NCBI RefSeq assembly: GCF_014650875.1
Contig: NZ_BMVU01000043.1
Coordinates: forward strand, 1-64,000
Reading direction: 5' to 3'
DNA from: Streptomyces minutiscleroticus
GTDB lineage: Bacteria; Actinomycetota; Actinomycetes; Streptomycetales; Streptomycetaceae
DNA length: 64,000 nucleotides
Shown piece after piece: positions 25,956 through 33,406 of this stretch (position 1 is the stretch's first letter; the number at the start of each line of letters is the position of its first letter). Under the pieces are notes generated by a model. It saw nothing but the letters and a program-made list of their open reading frames with translations. It did not search any database and was not told the DNA's origin. The translations under genes were made by a program, and so were the position numbers.

Positions 25956-26108
25956 CTACGGGCCGCCGACGAGGTCGCGGAACACACGGCCCTCGTCGCG
26001 GACCCCGCGTCCGTGCACGTCGCGTTCGGGTCCGGGCGCGTCGCGGTGGAGGCCGATCGCCGCGTCACGGCCTGCGGCGGCGGAACACCGGGAAAGGGTG
26101 ATGTCCAT
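25956..26108 (-). pseudogene. Decayed VOC-family gene remnant
   Basis: A 50-codon frame starting MDITLSRC at 26108. Its beginning and the block DAAIGLHRDAPGPERDV look like a worn copy of the common VOC N-terminus (MDI.LS.C...DHDKALAFYRD.LG.EVR.DV). The rest of the about 130-residue domain is absent. In Streptomyces such VOC genes often sit directly beside an AraC regulator, as here. Read as a remnant; a short real protein cannot be excluded. Confidence 0.45.
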
Positions 26109-26113
26109 GCCGG

Positions 26114-26548
26114 TCACGCTACGGTGTGGGCGGCGGGACCGGCTTCTCCATTTCTGACCGGCCGCGTATGGACCTTGGCCACGCACGCCGGGAGGGCGGC
26201 GCCGTCGTCGTGGCGCCGGGCCCGGTAGGCGCTCGGGCTCTCGCCGACCAGCTCGCTGAAGCGGGAGCTGAACGACCCCAGCGACGTACAGCCCACGGCG
26301 AAGCAGACCTCGGTCACCGTGAGGTCGCCGCGCCGCAGCAGGGCCTTGGCGCGCTCGATGCGACGGGTCATCAGATAGCTGTACGGCGTCTCACCGAAGG
26401 CGGCGCGGAAGCTGCGGGAGAAGTGCCCCGGCGACATCAGGGCGTCGCGCGCCAGCGCCGGGACGTCGAGCGGCTCGGTGTAGTCGCGGTCCATCCGGTC
26501 GCGGGCCCGCCGCAGCCGGACGAGGTCGTCGAGGCTCTGTCGTCTCAC
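26114..26548 (-). CDS. AraC-family transcriptional regulator (HTH only)
   Basis: 144 residues that are almost entirely the two-HTH AraC DNA-binding domain: LARDALMSPGHFSRSFRAAFGETPYSYLMTRRIERAKALL and TVTEVCFAVGCTSLGSFSSRFSELVGESPSAYR. No ligand-binding domain is present, as in short AraC proteins that control a neighbouring VOC or oxidoreductase gene. Its usual neighbour appears to be the decayed VOC frame ending six bases from its stop, so the regulator may have lost its local target. Confidence 0.88.
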   Translation of the reverse strand: MRRQSLDDLVRLRRARDRMDRDYTEPLDVPALARDALMSPGHFSRSFRAAFGETPYSYLMTRRIERAKALLRRGDLTVTEVCFAVGCTSLGSFSSRFSELVGESPSAYRARRHDDGAALPACVAKVHTRPVRNGEAGPAAHTVA

Positions 26549-26656
26549 CGGCTCAGTTTTTCACAGCACAGGGGGCCGACGCCGGGAAAAGGACGACCTC
26601 CGGGCGGTGCGACAGCGGCACCGGACGGCACCTGCCGGGAACCCTGTGACACCGTG

Positions 26657-27547
26657 TCAGTCCGCCCGGCCCCGCAGGGCGCCGATCACCTCGCCGAAGG
26701 CGTCCATGTACGGCTCCAGCACGGTGATGTACGTGAACCCGTACCGCTCGCGGTGGGCGTGCAGGCGCTCCGCGATCTCCTTGACCGTGCCCACGAGCAG
26801 GATCGGGTGGTCCAGCAGGTCCTCGACGGTCATGTACGGCAGATGCCGCCGCAGCTCCCGGGCGGCGGCCTCCCGGTCCTCGGTGACGACCACCTGCTGG
26901 ACCAGGAGGTTCAGTTCCGGGTCGGTCCCGTACTCCGCGCACAGCCGGCGGGCCAGCGCCACCCGCTCCTGGAGTTCCCCCGCGCCGATCGCGCGCAGTC
27001 CCCCGGTCCCCCGGTCGGCGCGCGCCGAGGTGAAGGCGACGGTCTGGGCGCGCCGCGCCGCGAGCCGCAGGACCCTGTCCCCGTTGCCCCCGACGAGCAG
27101 GGGCGGCCGCGGCCGCTGGACGGGCCCGGGCTCGTGGGACTCGTCGGGCAGCAGCCGGTCGAGGGCCTCCACCGCGGCCTCCAGGCGCCGGAAGCGGCTG
27201 CCGGGGGTGCCGAACTCCACTCCCGCCGCCTCGAACTCCTCGCGCACGTACCCGGCTCCCAGGCCCACCTCCAGGCGGCCGCCGGTCAGCCGGTCGGTGG
27301 TCGCGACCTCGCGTGCGAGCAGGGCCGGGTTCCAGAAGGCGGCGTTGAGGACGAAGGTGCCGAGGCGGACGTGCTCGGTGACGTGCGCCGCGGCGACCAG
27401 GGACGGGAACGGGGCCGGCCACCCGAGGTGGTCGGGGACGTGGACGATGTCGTACCCCAGCTCTTCCGCCCGGCGGCATTTCGCGGCCCATTCGCTGTCG
27501 GACGCCGGCTGCAGAAGGTTGACTCCGAACCTGAACTCCCGGGGCAT
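26657..27547 (-). CDS. F420-dependent LLM-class oxidoreductase (TIGR03621-like)
   Basis: 296 residues of the luciferase-like TIM barrel: FRFGVNLLQPASDSEWAAKCRRAEELGYDIVHVPDHLG, then LEVGLGAGY.REEFEAAG and LLVGGNGDRVLRLAARRA. These blocks match the actinobacterial group annotated as F420-dependent TIGR03621. It should reduce or oxidise a small organic substrate with coenzyme F420. The ATG at 27547 gives the family N-terminus (MPREFRFGVNLL); the longer frame upstream is not supported. Confidence 0.87.
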   Translation of the reverse strand: MPREFRFGVNLLQPASDSEWAAKCRRAEELGYDIVHVPDHLGWPAPFPSLVAAAHVTEHVRLGTFVLNAAFWNPALLAREVATTDRLTGGRLEVGLGAGYVREEFEAAGVEFGTPGSRFRRLEAAVEALDRLLPDESHEPGPVQRPRPPLLVGGNGDRVLRLAARRAQTVAFTSARADRGTGGLRAIGAGELQERVALARRLCAEYGTDPELNLLVQQVVVTEDREAAARELRRHLPYMTVEDLLDHPILLVGTVKEIAERLHAHRERYGFTYITVLEPYMDAFGEVIGALRGRAD

Positions 27548-27766
27548 CGGGTCCCCCTGACGTCGTGAGAGGACGGATGGCGACCGCGCCGACGCTACCA
27601 ACCGGAGCGCGGCTTCAGCAGACCGCCGATCTCCGCGCCCGAGCCGCCGCCGTCGCCGTCGTCGTCACGGTCGTCGCTGTCGCCGTCGGGCGCCGGCCGC
27701 GTCCCACTGCGGCCCCCGGTCCGCCCGTCCCGCCCTCGGTGCTCGTCCAGCCGCCGGTCCGTCCGT

Positions 27767-28333
27767 TCAGCCGCCCGCGGTCACGGCCTTGAGTTCGTCC
27801 AGCGTCTCTCGCATCACCTGCGCCATCTCGCGTGTCTCGGCGTCCGCGATCCAGCGCTCGAAGCCGACCTTGAAGACGGCGACCCCGGCCTCGGCGGTCA
27901 GACTCGCCGCCGGCTCCGCCACGCCGCGCCGGCGCAGGGTGTCGGCGAGCGCGGCCGACAGCGAGGAGAGCTTGATCAGTTCGCGCTCCAGGAGCTCCGC
28001 GTTCGCCACGATCACGGCCTGGCGCCTGCGTGCGTGCGCGCGGCGCTCGGTGAACAGCCCGGAGGCCGCGTCCAGGGCCGCCGCCAGTACGTCGATCGGT
28101 GCCGCGGACGGCGGGGCGTCGGTGACCGCCTGCACGAACCGCTCCCGCAGTTCGTCGGAGCCGCCGAACAGCACCTCGCGCTTGTCGGCGTAGTGCCGGA
28201 AGAAGGTCCGCTCCGTCAGCCCGGCCCGTCTGGCGATCTCCGCCACGGTGGTCTGCTCGTACCCGTGCTCGCTGTAGAGCTGCAACGCCGCCTCCGCCAG
28301 GCGCCCGCGCGCGTTCGGCTCCCATCTGCCCAT
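27767..28333 (-). CDS. TetR-family repressor
   Basis: 188 residues with the TetR HTH at the N-terminus (AALQLYSEHGYEQTTVAEIARRAGLTERTFFRHYADKREVLF) and an all-helical ligand domain. Divergent from the SDR gene at 28418, with two copies of a 19-bp palindrome between them, so it almost certainly represses both itself and that gene. Ligand unknown. Confidence 0.92.
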   Translation of the reverse strand: MGRWEPNARGRLAEAALQLYSEHGYEQTTVAEIARRAGLTERTFFRHYADKREVLFGGSDELRERFVQAVTDAPPSAAPIDVLAAALDAASGLFTERRAHARRRQAVIVANAELLERELIKLSSLSAALADTLRRRGVAEPAASLTAEAGVAVFKVGFERWIADAETREMAQVMRETLDELKAVTAGG

Positions 28334-28348
28334 GCGCAGATCCTACGT

Positions 28349-28398
28349 GATGACAGTGACTGACATCGAGTGTTAGGTTGATGGCAGTCACTGACATC
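28349..28398. promoter_or_regulatory. Two 19-bp TetR operators between divergent genes
   Basis: GATGACAGTGACTGACATC (28349-28367) and GATGGCAGTCACTGACATC (28380-28398) are near-identical imperfect palindromes (GATG.CAGT.ACTG.CATC), 31 bp apart start to start. They fill the space between the TetR gene and the SDR gene. Confidence 0.75.
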
Positions 28399-28417
28399 AA
28401 CAGTCTGGGGTCTTCCC

Positions 28418-29341
28418 ATGCGCATTTTCGTGACCGGCGCGTCCGGCTGGATCGGCTCCGCCGTCGTGCCCGAGCTCATCGACGCGGGGCACCGGGTCGT
28501 CGGGCTCGCCCGCTCCGGGGCCTCCGCCGCCGCGCTCACCGCGGCGGGGGCGGAGGTGGTCCGCGGCACCGTCGACGACCTCGACGTCCTGCGGGACACG
28601 GCCGCCGCGTCGGACGGTGTGATCCACCTCGCCTTCAAACACGACATCGCCTTCAGCGGTGACTTCCAGGGCGCCGCCGAGGCCGACCGCCGCGCCGTCG
28701 ACGCCTTCGGCGACGCGCTCGCCGGCACCGGCCGCCCCTTCGTCATCGCCTCCGGTGTGGTCGGCCTCGCGCCCGGACGCGTGACGACCGAGCGGGACAG
28801 GGCCGAGGCCGACGTTTCGCCGGCCTCGCTCCGGGAGGCCACCGCGGAGGCGGCGCTCGCCCTCGCCTCGCGCGGCGTGCGCTCGTCCGTGGTGCGGCTC
28901 TCGCCGACCTGCCACGGCGAGGGGGACAACGGGTTCATGGCGGCCCTGGTCGCCACGGCCCGCGACAAGGGCGTCTCCGGCTACCTCGGCGACGGCGCCA
29001 ACCGCTGGCCGGCCGTGCACCGCCTCGACGCGGCCCGGCTGTTCCGCCTGGCGGTCGAGAAGGCCCCGGCCGGATCGGTGCTGCACGGCGTCGCGGAGGA
29101 GGGCATCCGGCTCCGGGACATCGCCGAGGTGATCGGCCGGCACCTCGGCGTGCCGGTGGCCTCCGTGGCCCCCGAGGCCGCGGCCGGGCACTTCACCTGG
29201 CTCGTCGGCTTCCTCGGCGTCGACGCCGCGGCGTCGAGCGCCCTCACCCGCGAACTGCTGGACTGGGAGCCGGTCCACCCGGGCCTCGTCGAGGACCTCG
29301 ACAAGGGGCACTACTTCCGGGCGCCCGCCGCCACCGCCTGA
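28418..29341 (+). CDS. NAD-dependent epimerase/dehydratase-type SDR
   Basis: 307 residues, extended SDR: GASGWIGSAV (Gly motif, residues 7-16), GVIHLAF, and later VHRLDAARLFRLAVEKAPAGSVLHGVAEEG. The usual catalytic YxxxK is not obvious at the expected place (VSPASLREATAEAALALASRGV), as in the atypical 'SDR family oxidoreductase' genes that are typically controlled by a divergent TetR. Probably reduces a ketone or aldehyde; substrate unknown. TetR control is supported by the twin palindromes upstream. Confidence 0.85.
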   Translation: MRIFVTGASGWIGSAVVPELIDAGHRVVGLARSGASAAALTAAGAEVVRGTVDDLDVLRDTAAASDGVIHLAFKHDIAFSGDFQGAAEADRRAVDAFGDALAGTGRPFVIASGVVGLAPGRVTTERDRAEADVSPASLREATAEAALALASRGVRSSVVRLSPTCHGEGDNGFMAALVATARDKGVSGYLGDGANRWPAVHRLDAARLFRLAVEKAPAGSVLHGVAEEGIRLRDIAEVIGRHLGVPVASVAPEAAAGHFTWLVGFLGVDAAASSALTRELLDWEPVHPGLVEDLDKGHYFRAPAATA

Positions 29342-29370
29342 GCGGTCGTAAGGACGCCGCCCGGGCGGTG

Positions 29371-29392
29371 CGCCCGCCGTTTTGCGCGGGCG
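29371..29392. terminator. Hairpin with T-run in the loop
   Basis: CGCCCGC (29371-29377) pairs with GCGGGCG (29386-29392) around CGTTTTGC, 30 nt after the SDR stop. Lies between convergent genes. Confidence 0.4.
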
Positions 29393-29515
29393 GTGCGGAC
29401 GGTGTCCTCGCCGGTGGGTCCGCACCCCCGCGTACGCGCCTCGGCCGGACCGTCACCCGGCGGCCGCGTGCACCCGCGCACCCGGGGGAGCGCGGGTGGC
29501 GGAGCGCGGAGAGGG

Positions 29516-30178
29516 TCACGAGGCGCTGTGGTCCCGCGTCCGCCTGCGGTCGCGCAGCCGTACCGCCACGTACGCCACGAGAGCGACGGCCGTCAGGACC
29601 AGTACGGCCTTGGAGAAGATCCCCGCGTAGGTCTCCACCGTCTGCCACCGGTCGCCCAGCCAGTAGCCGGCCAGCACCAGGACGGAGTTCCAGATCAGGC
29701 TGCCGAGGGCGGTCAGTACGAGGAACACCGGCAGGGGCATGCGCTCCACCCCGGCGGGGACGGAGACGAGGCTGCGGAAGACCGGCACCATGCGGCCGAA
29801 GAAGACCGCCTTGGTGCCGTGCTTCGCGAACCACTTCTCCGTGCGGTCCAGGTCGGAGGTCTTCACCAGCGGCAGCTTCGCCCAGACCGCGTGCATGCGG
29901 TCACGGCCGAGGAGCATGCCGATCCAGTACAGGACCGCGGCTCCCGCGACCGAGCCGAGCGTGGTCCAGAACAGCGCCGAGCCCAGGGTGAGGACGCCCT
30001 GCCCGGCGGCGAACCCGGTCAGCGGCAGGACCACCTCGCTCGGCAGCGGCGGGAAGAGGTTCTCCAGCGCGATGGCCAGACCGGCCCCGGGACCGCCCAT
30101 GGTCTCGACGAGGTCGGTGGCCCACCCCGCGATGCCGTCCGCAGGCTTCTGCGACAGGGACATGGGCGTGGCATGCAT
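29516..30178 (-). CDS. DedA-family membrane protein
   Basis: 220 residues, SNARE-associated/DedA superfamily, membrane lipid flippase-like. Recognisable blocks: LENLFPPLPSEVVLPLTGFAAGQG, GRDRM near the centre, and FGRMVPVFRSLVSVPAGVERMPLPVFL, which includes the conserved Arg motif (F.(R/G)R..P..R). About five membrane segments. The ATG at 30178 was chosen because TTGGAG lies seven bases upstream; an alternative ATG lies at 30163. DedA proteins flip undecaprenyl-phosphate or phospholipids and support envelope integrity. Confidence 0.88.
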   Translation of the reverse strand: MHATPMSLSQKPADGIAGWATDLVETMGGPGAGLAIALENLFPPLPSEVVLPLTGFAAGQGVLTLGSALFWTTLGSVAGAAVLYWIGMLLGRDRMHAVWAKLPLVKTSDLDRTEKWFAKHGTKAVFFGRMVPVFRSLVSVPAGVERMPLPVFLVLTALGSLIWNSVLVLAGYWLGDRWQTVETYAGIFSKAVLVLTAVALVAYVAVRLRDRRRTRDHSAS

Positions 30179-30355
30179 ATGAGTCTCCAAGCTGGCGGGT
30201 CGGTCCCCGGGCACGGGATCCGGCTACCCCGCAAACTAGGGAATGCAGCTCAAGCCCAGCTGAAGATCATCGTCCGGGTCCGGGTCAGGTGCCGCGCCCG
30301 CCGGACGGGGCCCTCCGGCCGTCGGGAACCGGCGGGTGCGTGCGGCGGACGTCCG

Positions 30356-30718
30356 TCAGCCGGCGTCCCCCAGCGCCGTGGCGCGGTCCCCTTCGTCCCA
30401 CCGGACCTGGAGGACCCGTACGACGGCGTCGCGGTCTATCGGCCCGAACACATGGGGGAACAGGACGCTTTCGGCGACGCCCGGCGGCGGGGCGGGGGCC
30501 GCCGCCTCCCACTCCACCCGGGACGTGAGCCGGTCCTCGTCTATCAGGAGGACCCGCAGCGGCCTGGGCGCGTCGCGGTAGAAGGCGTTCACCACGGCCA
30601 GGGTGGTCGCCTCGTCCGGGGAGCAGTGGACGAAGCCCTCCTTTGCGAGGGAGGCGGGCGCGTAGGCCCGGTCGGGGCGGGAGCCCCAGTCGCCGAGCGG
30701 CACAGCGTGGTAGATCAT
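30356..30718 (-). CDS. DUF952 protein
   Basis: 120 residues matching the DUF952 fold: MIYHAVPLGDW at the start, EGFVHCSPDEATTLAVVNAFY in the middle (the FIHCS motif) and LFPHVFGPID.DAVV at the end. Related to GrpB/glutathione-transferase-like small domains; activity unknown. The ATG at 30718 is the family start. On the minus strand TATAAC (30732-30727) ends eight bases before it with CGGACA 18 bp further up, consistent with a leaderless message. Confidence 0.85.
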   Translation of the reverse strand: MIYHAVPLGDWGSRPDRAYAPASLAKEGFVHCSPDEATTLAVVNAFYRDAPRPLRVLLIDEDRLTSRVEWEAAAPAPPPGVAESVLFPHVFGPIDRDAVVRVLQVRWDEGDRATALGDAG

Positions 30719-30904
30719 GCGCTCGTTATACCTCTGGAGGGAAGCCCGTGTCCGGGCCGGTGTGGCGGTGCCGGCGGACGCGGCGGGGGCGGTATACGTC
30801 CTGAAGGGCGTCTTGCCCCGGCGGGGCACCTCGTCCCGGCGGGGCGCTTCGTCCCGGAGTGGCGCCCCGCCGGTCCACCGCTACCGCCACCGCCGGAGCA
30901 GCCC

Positions 30905-31649
30905 GTGACACCTCGTCCGCCGCGGCACCCGGGCCTGGCCGGCGGGCCGGTCCACCTCGACCACGACGCCACCACCCCGGTCGACCCGCGCGTCGTCGGG
31001 GCGATGCTGCCCCACCTCACCGAGTTCTTCGGCAACCCCTCCAGCGCCCACCCCTACGGCGACCGGCCGCGCGCCGCGCTCGCGACGGCCCGCGAGCAGG
31101 TGGCCGCCCTGCTCGGGGCCCGTCCGCACGAGATCGTCCTCACCGGCTCCGGCTCCGAGGCCGACCTGCTCGCGCTGCGCGGGGCCGTCCTCGCCGCCGG
31201 CCGCCCGCGCCCGCACGTGATCACCCAGGCCACGGAGCACCCCGCCGTGCTCGCCACCTGCCGCATGCTGCGGCGCCTGCACGGAGTACGGGTGACGGTG
31301 CTGCCCGTGAGCCGTGACGGGCTGGTCGACCCGGCCGCGCTGGAGCGGGCCCTGCCCCGCCGGGGAGCGGCTGCCCAACACCCTGAACGTGAGCATCGAC
31401 GGCGTCGTCGGGCGCGACCTCCTCGCCGCCGCGCCCGGTGTCGCCGCCTCCACCGGATCGGCCTGCCGCAGCGGCGTTTTCACGCCCTCGCCCGTGCTGA
31501 CCGCCATGGGCATGGACAGCGCCCGGGCGCTGGGCGCCCTGCGGCTGTCGCTGGGGCGCTGGAGCACCCCGCGGGACGTCGCCACGGCCGCCCGTCTCCT
31601 CACCGCGGCCGTCATCGGTGACGCGGTGCCCGCTGCGGGAGGCCGGTGA
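30905..31649 (+). pseudogene. Internally deleted cysteine desulfurase (NifS/IscS-like)
   Basis: The N-terminal third is intact from a GTG start with GGAG upstream: HLDHDATTPVDPRV (normally LD.AATTP), FGNPSSAHPYGDRPRAALA, IVLTGSGSEADLLAL, ATEHPAVL. At about 31360 it breaks off in LEGRALP-like sequence and continues in another frame with the C-terminal part, RLPNTLNVSIDGV and STGSACRSG, ending at 31649. Roughly 140 residues are missing, including the segment that carries the PLP-binding lysine and the substrate-binding aspartate and histidine, while the mobile loop with the catalytic cysteine survives. It cannot be an active desulfurase. Confidence 0.8.
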
Positions 31650-31701
31650 CCGCCGCGCCGCCGGGCGCCCGGACGGCGTCCGTCCGCGGGGTGCGCGGTG
31701 C

Positions 31702-32289
31702 TCAGCCGAAGGGCACGGTGACGCAGGCCAGACGTGCCCCGGCCGTGCCCGCGTGGCCGCGGTGGGTCTGGGTGGCGTGCTCGTGGACGACCAGTGAGCC
31801 GGCCCCCTTGCTGCGGAAGCGCCAGTCGACCGTGGTCATGGCACCGCCCATCCCGTGGCCGTTCGTGGTGAAGTCGAGCCACACCTCGTTCCTGGCGTTG
31901 GCGTACGCGGGGTCCACCGAGGGCTGAACGGGGTCCATGACGTTCTGGTAGTGCGGACCCGCGTCCTCGGGCTTCGCCCCGCACGGCTTCGTGTGGACGT
32001 GGGCGCCGTAGGTGCGGTTGCGCTCCAGGCCCGCCACGCCGAGGACGACGGTGGTCGTGCCGTCCGGGTGCGGCAGCCCCACCACCGCGACGTGGCTGCC
32101 CCGCGGGACGGAGGCCGGGTCGTAGGTCACGGCGGTCCTCGGCGAGGAGCCGAAGTGCTCGTGGGCGATCACGACCTGGCCGGCCGGGACCGAGCCTCCG
32201 GCCGGGACCGAACCTCCGGCCGGGACCGAGCCTCCGGCCGGCACGGCCGCCACCGCCATCGTCAGGAACGTTGCCGCGAGTACGGACAT
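31702..32289 (-). CDS. Exported Cu/Zn superoxide dismutase-like protein
   Basis: 195 residues. A short signal-like N-terminus (MSVLAATFLTMAVAAVPAGG) leads into a perfect tandem repeat of GGSVPA (three copies). Then the SodC fold: RTYGAHVHTKPCG (Cu ligands H.H and the disulfide Cys), GPHYQN, NEVWLDFTTNGHG, and VVHEHATQTHRGHAGTAGARLACV, with the second Cys. The spacing resembles the SodC-like proteins of actinobacteria, in which some metal ligands differ from classical SodC, so superoxide dismutation is plausible rather than certain. The ATG at 32289 is preceded by GAGGGAG. Confidence 0.78.
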   Translation of the reverse strand: MSVLAATFLTMAVAAVPAGGSVPAGGSVPAGGSVPAGQVVIAHEHFGSSPRTAVTYDPASVPRGSHVAVVGLPHPDGTTTVVLGVAGLERNRTYGAHVHTKPCGAKPEDAGPHYQNVMDPVQPSVDPAYANARNEVWLDFTTNGHGMGGAMTTVDWRFRSKGAGSLVVHEHATQTHRGHAGTAGARLACVTVPFG

Positions 32290-32491
32290 CAGGGCTCCCT
32301 CGTCGCCAGGAACTCTCGTGCCTGCTACGGACCCTCGCGCTCTGGCGGCCCCGGCGCCACCGCATATCGAGCCATGCCGCCCGGCCGGCCCGCGGCGTGC
32401 GGGAACGGCCGGTTCCGCCCGCCGCGGGCGCTCGGCGCCGGCCGCCGACGGACCGGGCGGCCGGGCCGGGGCGGCCACGGCCGGCAGGGGG

Positions 32492-33190
32492 CTACGTCCC
32501 GCTCCGGGCCGGGGCGGGCGGCCAGGTGCCGGGATCCAGGAGCCCCTCCGCGTAGGCGCGGGCGACGAGTGCGGTTTTGCCGGTCACGCCCCAGCGGCGG
32601 GACAGCCGCTTGAGGTGGTAGTTGACACCGTCCACGGTGAGGCCGACCGCCGCGGCGGTCCGCGCGGTGGTGGCCCCGCCGGCGGTGAGGGCGAGGATGC
32701 GCGCCTCGACGGGGTGCACGTCGGCGCGGGGAAGGGGGCACGCGGGCTCGGGCGGGGGAGCCGGTTCGGCGGCCCGCAGCATGAGCAGCAGGTGCGGGAG
32801 GTCGGCGGAGGTGTCGCCGACCGGTTCGACGGTCATCTCCCCGTGGCGTTCGGCCCCGGCGGCGTCGGTCCACCGTACGGCGACGGGGTAGCGGGAGCGC
32901 CGGTGCAGCCGGATCGCGTCCAGGAGCGGGCCGAGCTGCTGCTTGGTCTCCAGGTGGAACAGGTCCAGGATGTCCCGTCCCCGCAGGGGGCCGGCCAGCG
33001 TGCCCCACTCGGCGGCCAGGGCGACGTTGGCCCGTACGACGGTGCCGTCCGCGCGGCAGACGGCCGCGGGCAGCGGCAGCCGGTCGAACAGCCCGGTGGC
33101 CGCGTTGCGCCAGAAGACCGCCGCGCGGCTGTCCGGCGCGGGCGCGTCGGCGGACGGGGGTGCGCTCTGCCGGTGCTCCGGGTGTTCCAC
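32492..33190 (-). CDS. PAS-LuxR transcriptional regulator
   Basis: 232 residues: a PAS-like sensor (about 25-130; GLFDRLPLPAAVCRADGTVVRANVALAAEWG) and a C-terminal LuxR-type HTH (HPVEARILALTAGGATTARTAAAVGLTVDGVNYHLKRLSRRWG). It is the same architecture as the regulator at 40928. GTG start at 33190 with AAGGA upstream; longer frames run into the P450 promoter region. It is divergent from the CYP102 gene, so it most likely controls that gene. Confidence 0.85.
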   Translation of the reverse strand: MEHPEHRQSAPPSADAPAPDSRAAVFWRNAATGLFDRLPLPAAVCRADGTVVRANVALAAEWGTLAGPLRGRDILDLFHLETKQQLGPLLDAIRLHRRSRYPVAVRWTDAAGAERHGEMTVEPVGDTSADLPHLLLMLRAAEPAPPPEPACPLPRADVHPVEARILALTAGGATTARTAAAVGLTVDGVNYHLKRLSRRWGVTGKTALVARAYAEGLLDPGTWPPAPARSGT

Positions 33191-33282
33191 GGTGTCCTTC
33201 CTGCCGGTGGCGGTCCGCCGCGACCTGCCGCCTCCTTGCCGCCGGAGTGGACCGGGGAGGGGAAAAGCAAGCCCGTACGAGG

Positions 33283-33308
33283 TGTGTTCACTACACATCT
33301 AAGTAGTG
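33283..33308. promoter_or_regulatory. Overlapping inverted repeats in the PAS-LuxR / P450 intergenic region
   Basis: TGTGT-N5-ACACA (33283-33297) and CACTAC-N8-GTAGTG (33289-33308) overlap each other. The second has the 20-bp dyad size of LuxR-type boxes. It lies 99 bp before the P450 start and 93 bp from the regulator's start. Confidence 0.5.
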
Positions 33309-33406
33309 CGGGGTGCGGGAGGGCCACTCGCGCGGCGGGAGGCTGGGGGAGCCGCCGGATCCCGGCGGCCGCCGCAGTGACCTTCTCCGACCCCGAGGAG
33401 ACCCCC

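Noticed and set aside
27565..27792. 75-codon plus-strand frame (Ala/Val-rich) between LLM and TetR genes
   Set aside because: Low complexity, no ribosome site, no family; the region is a gap of about 220 nt.
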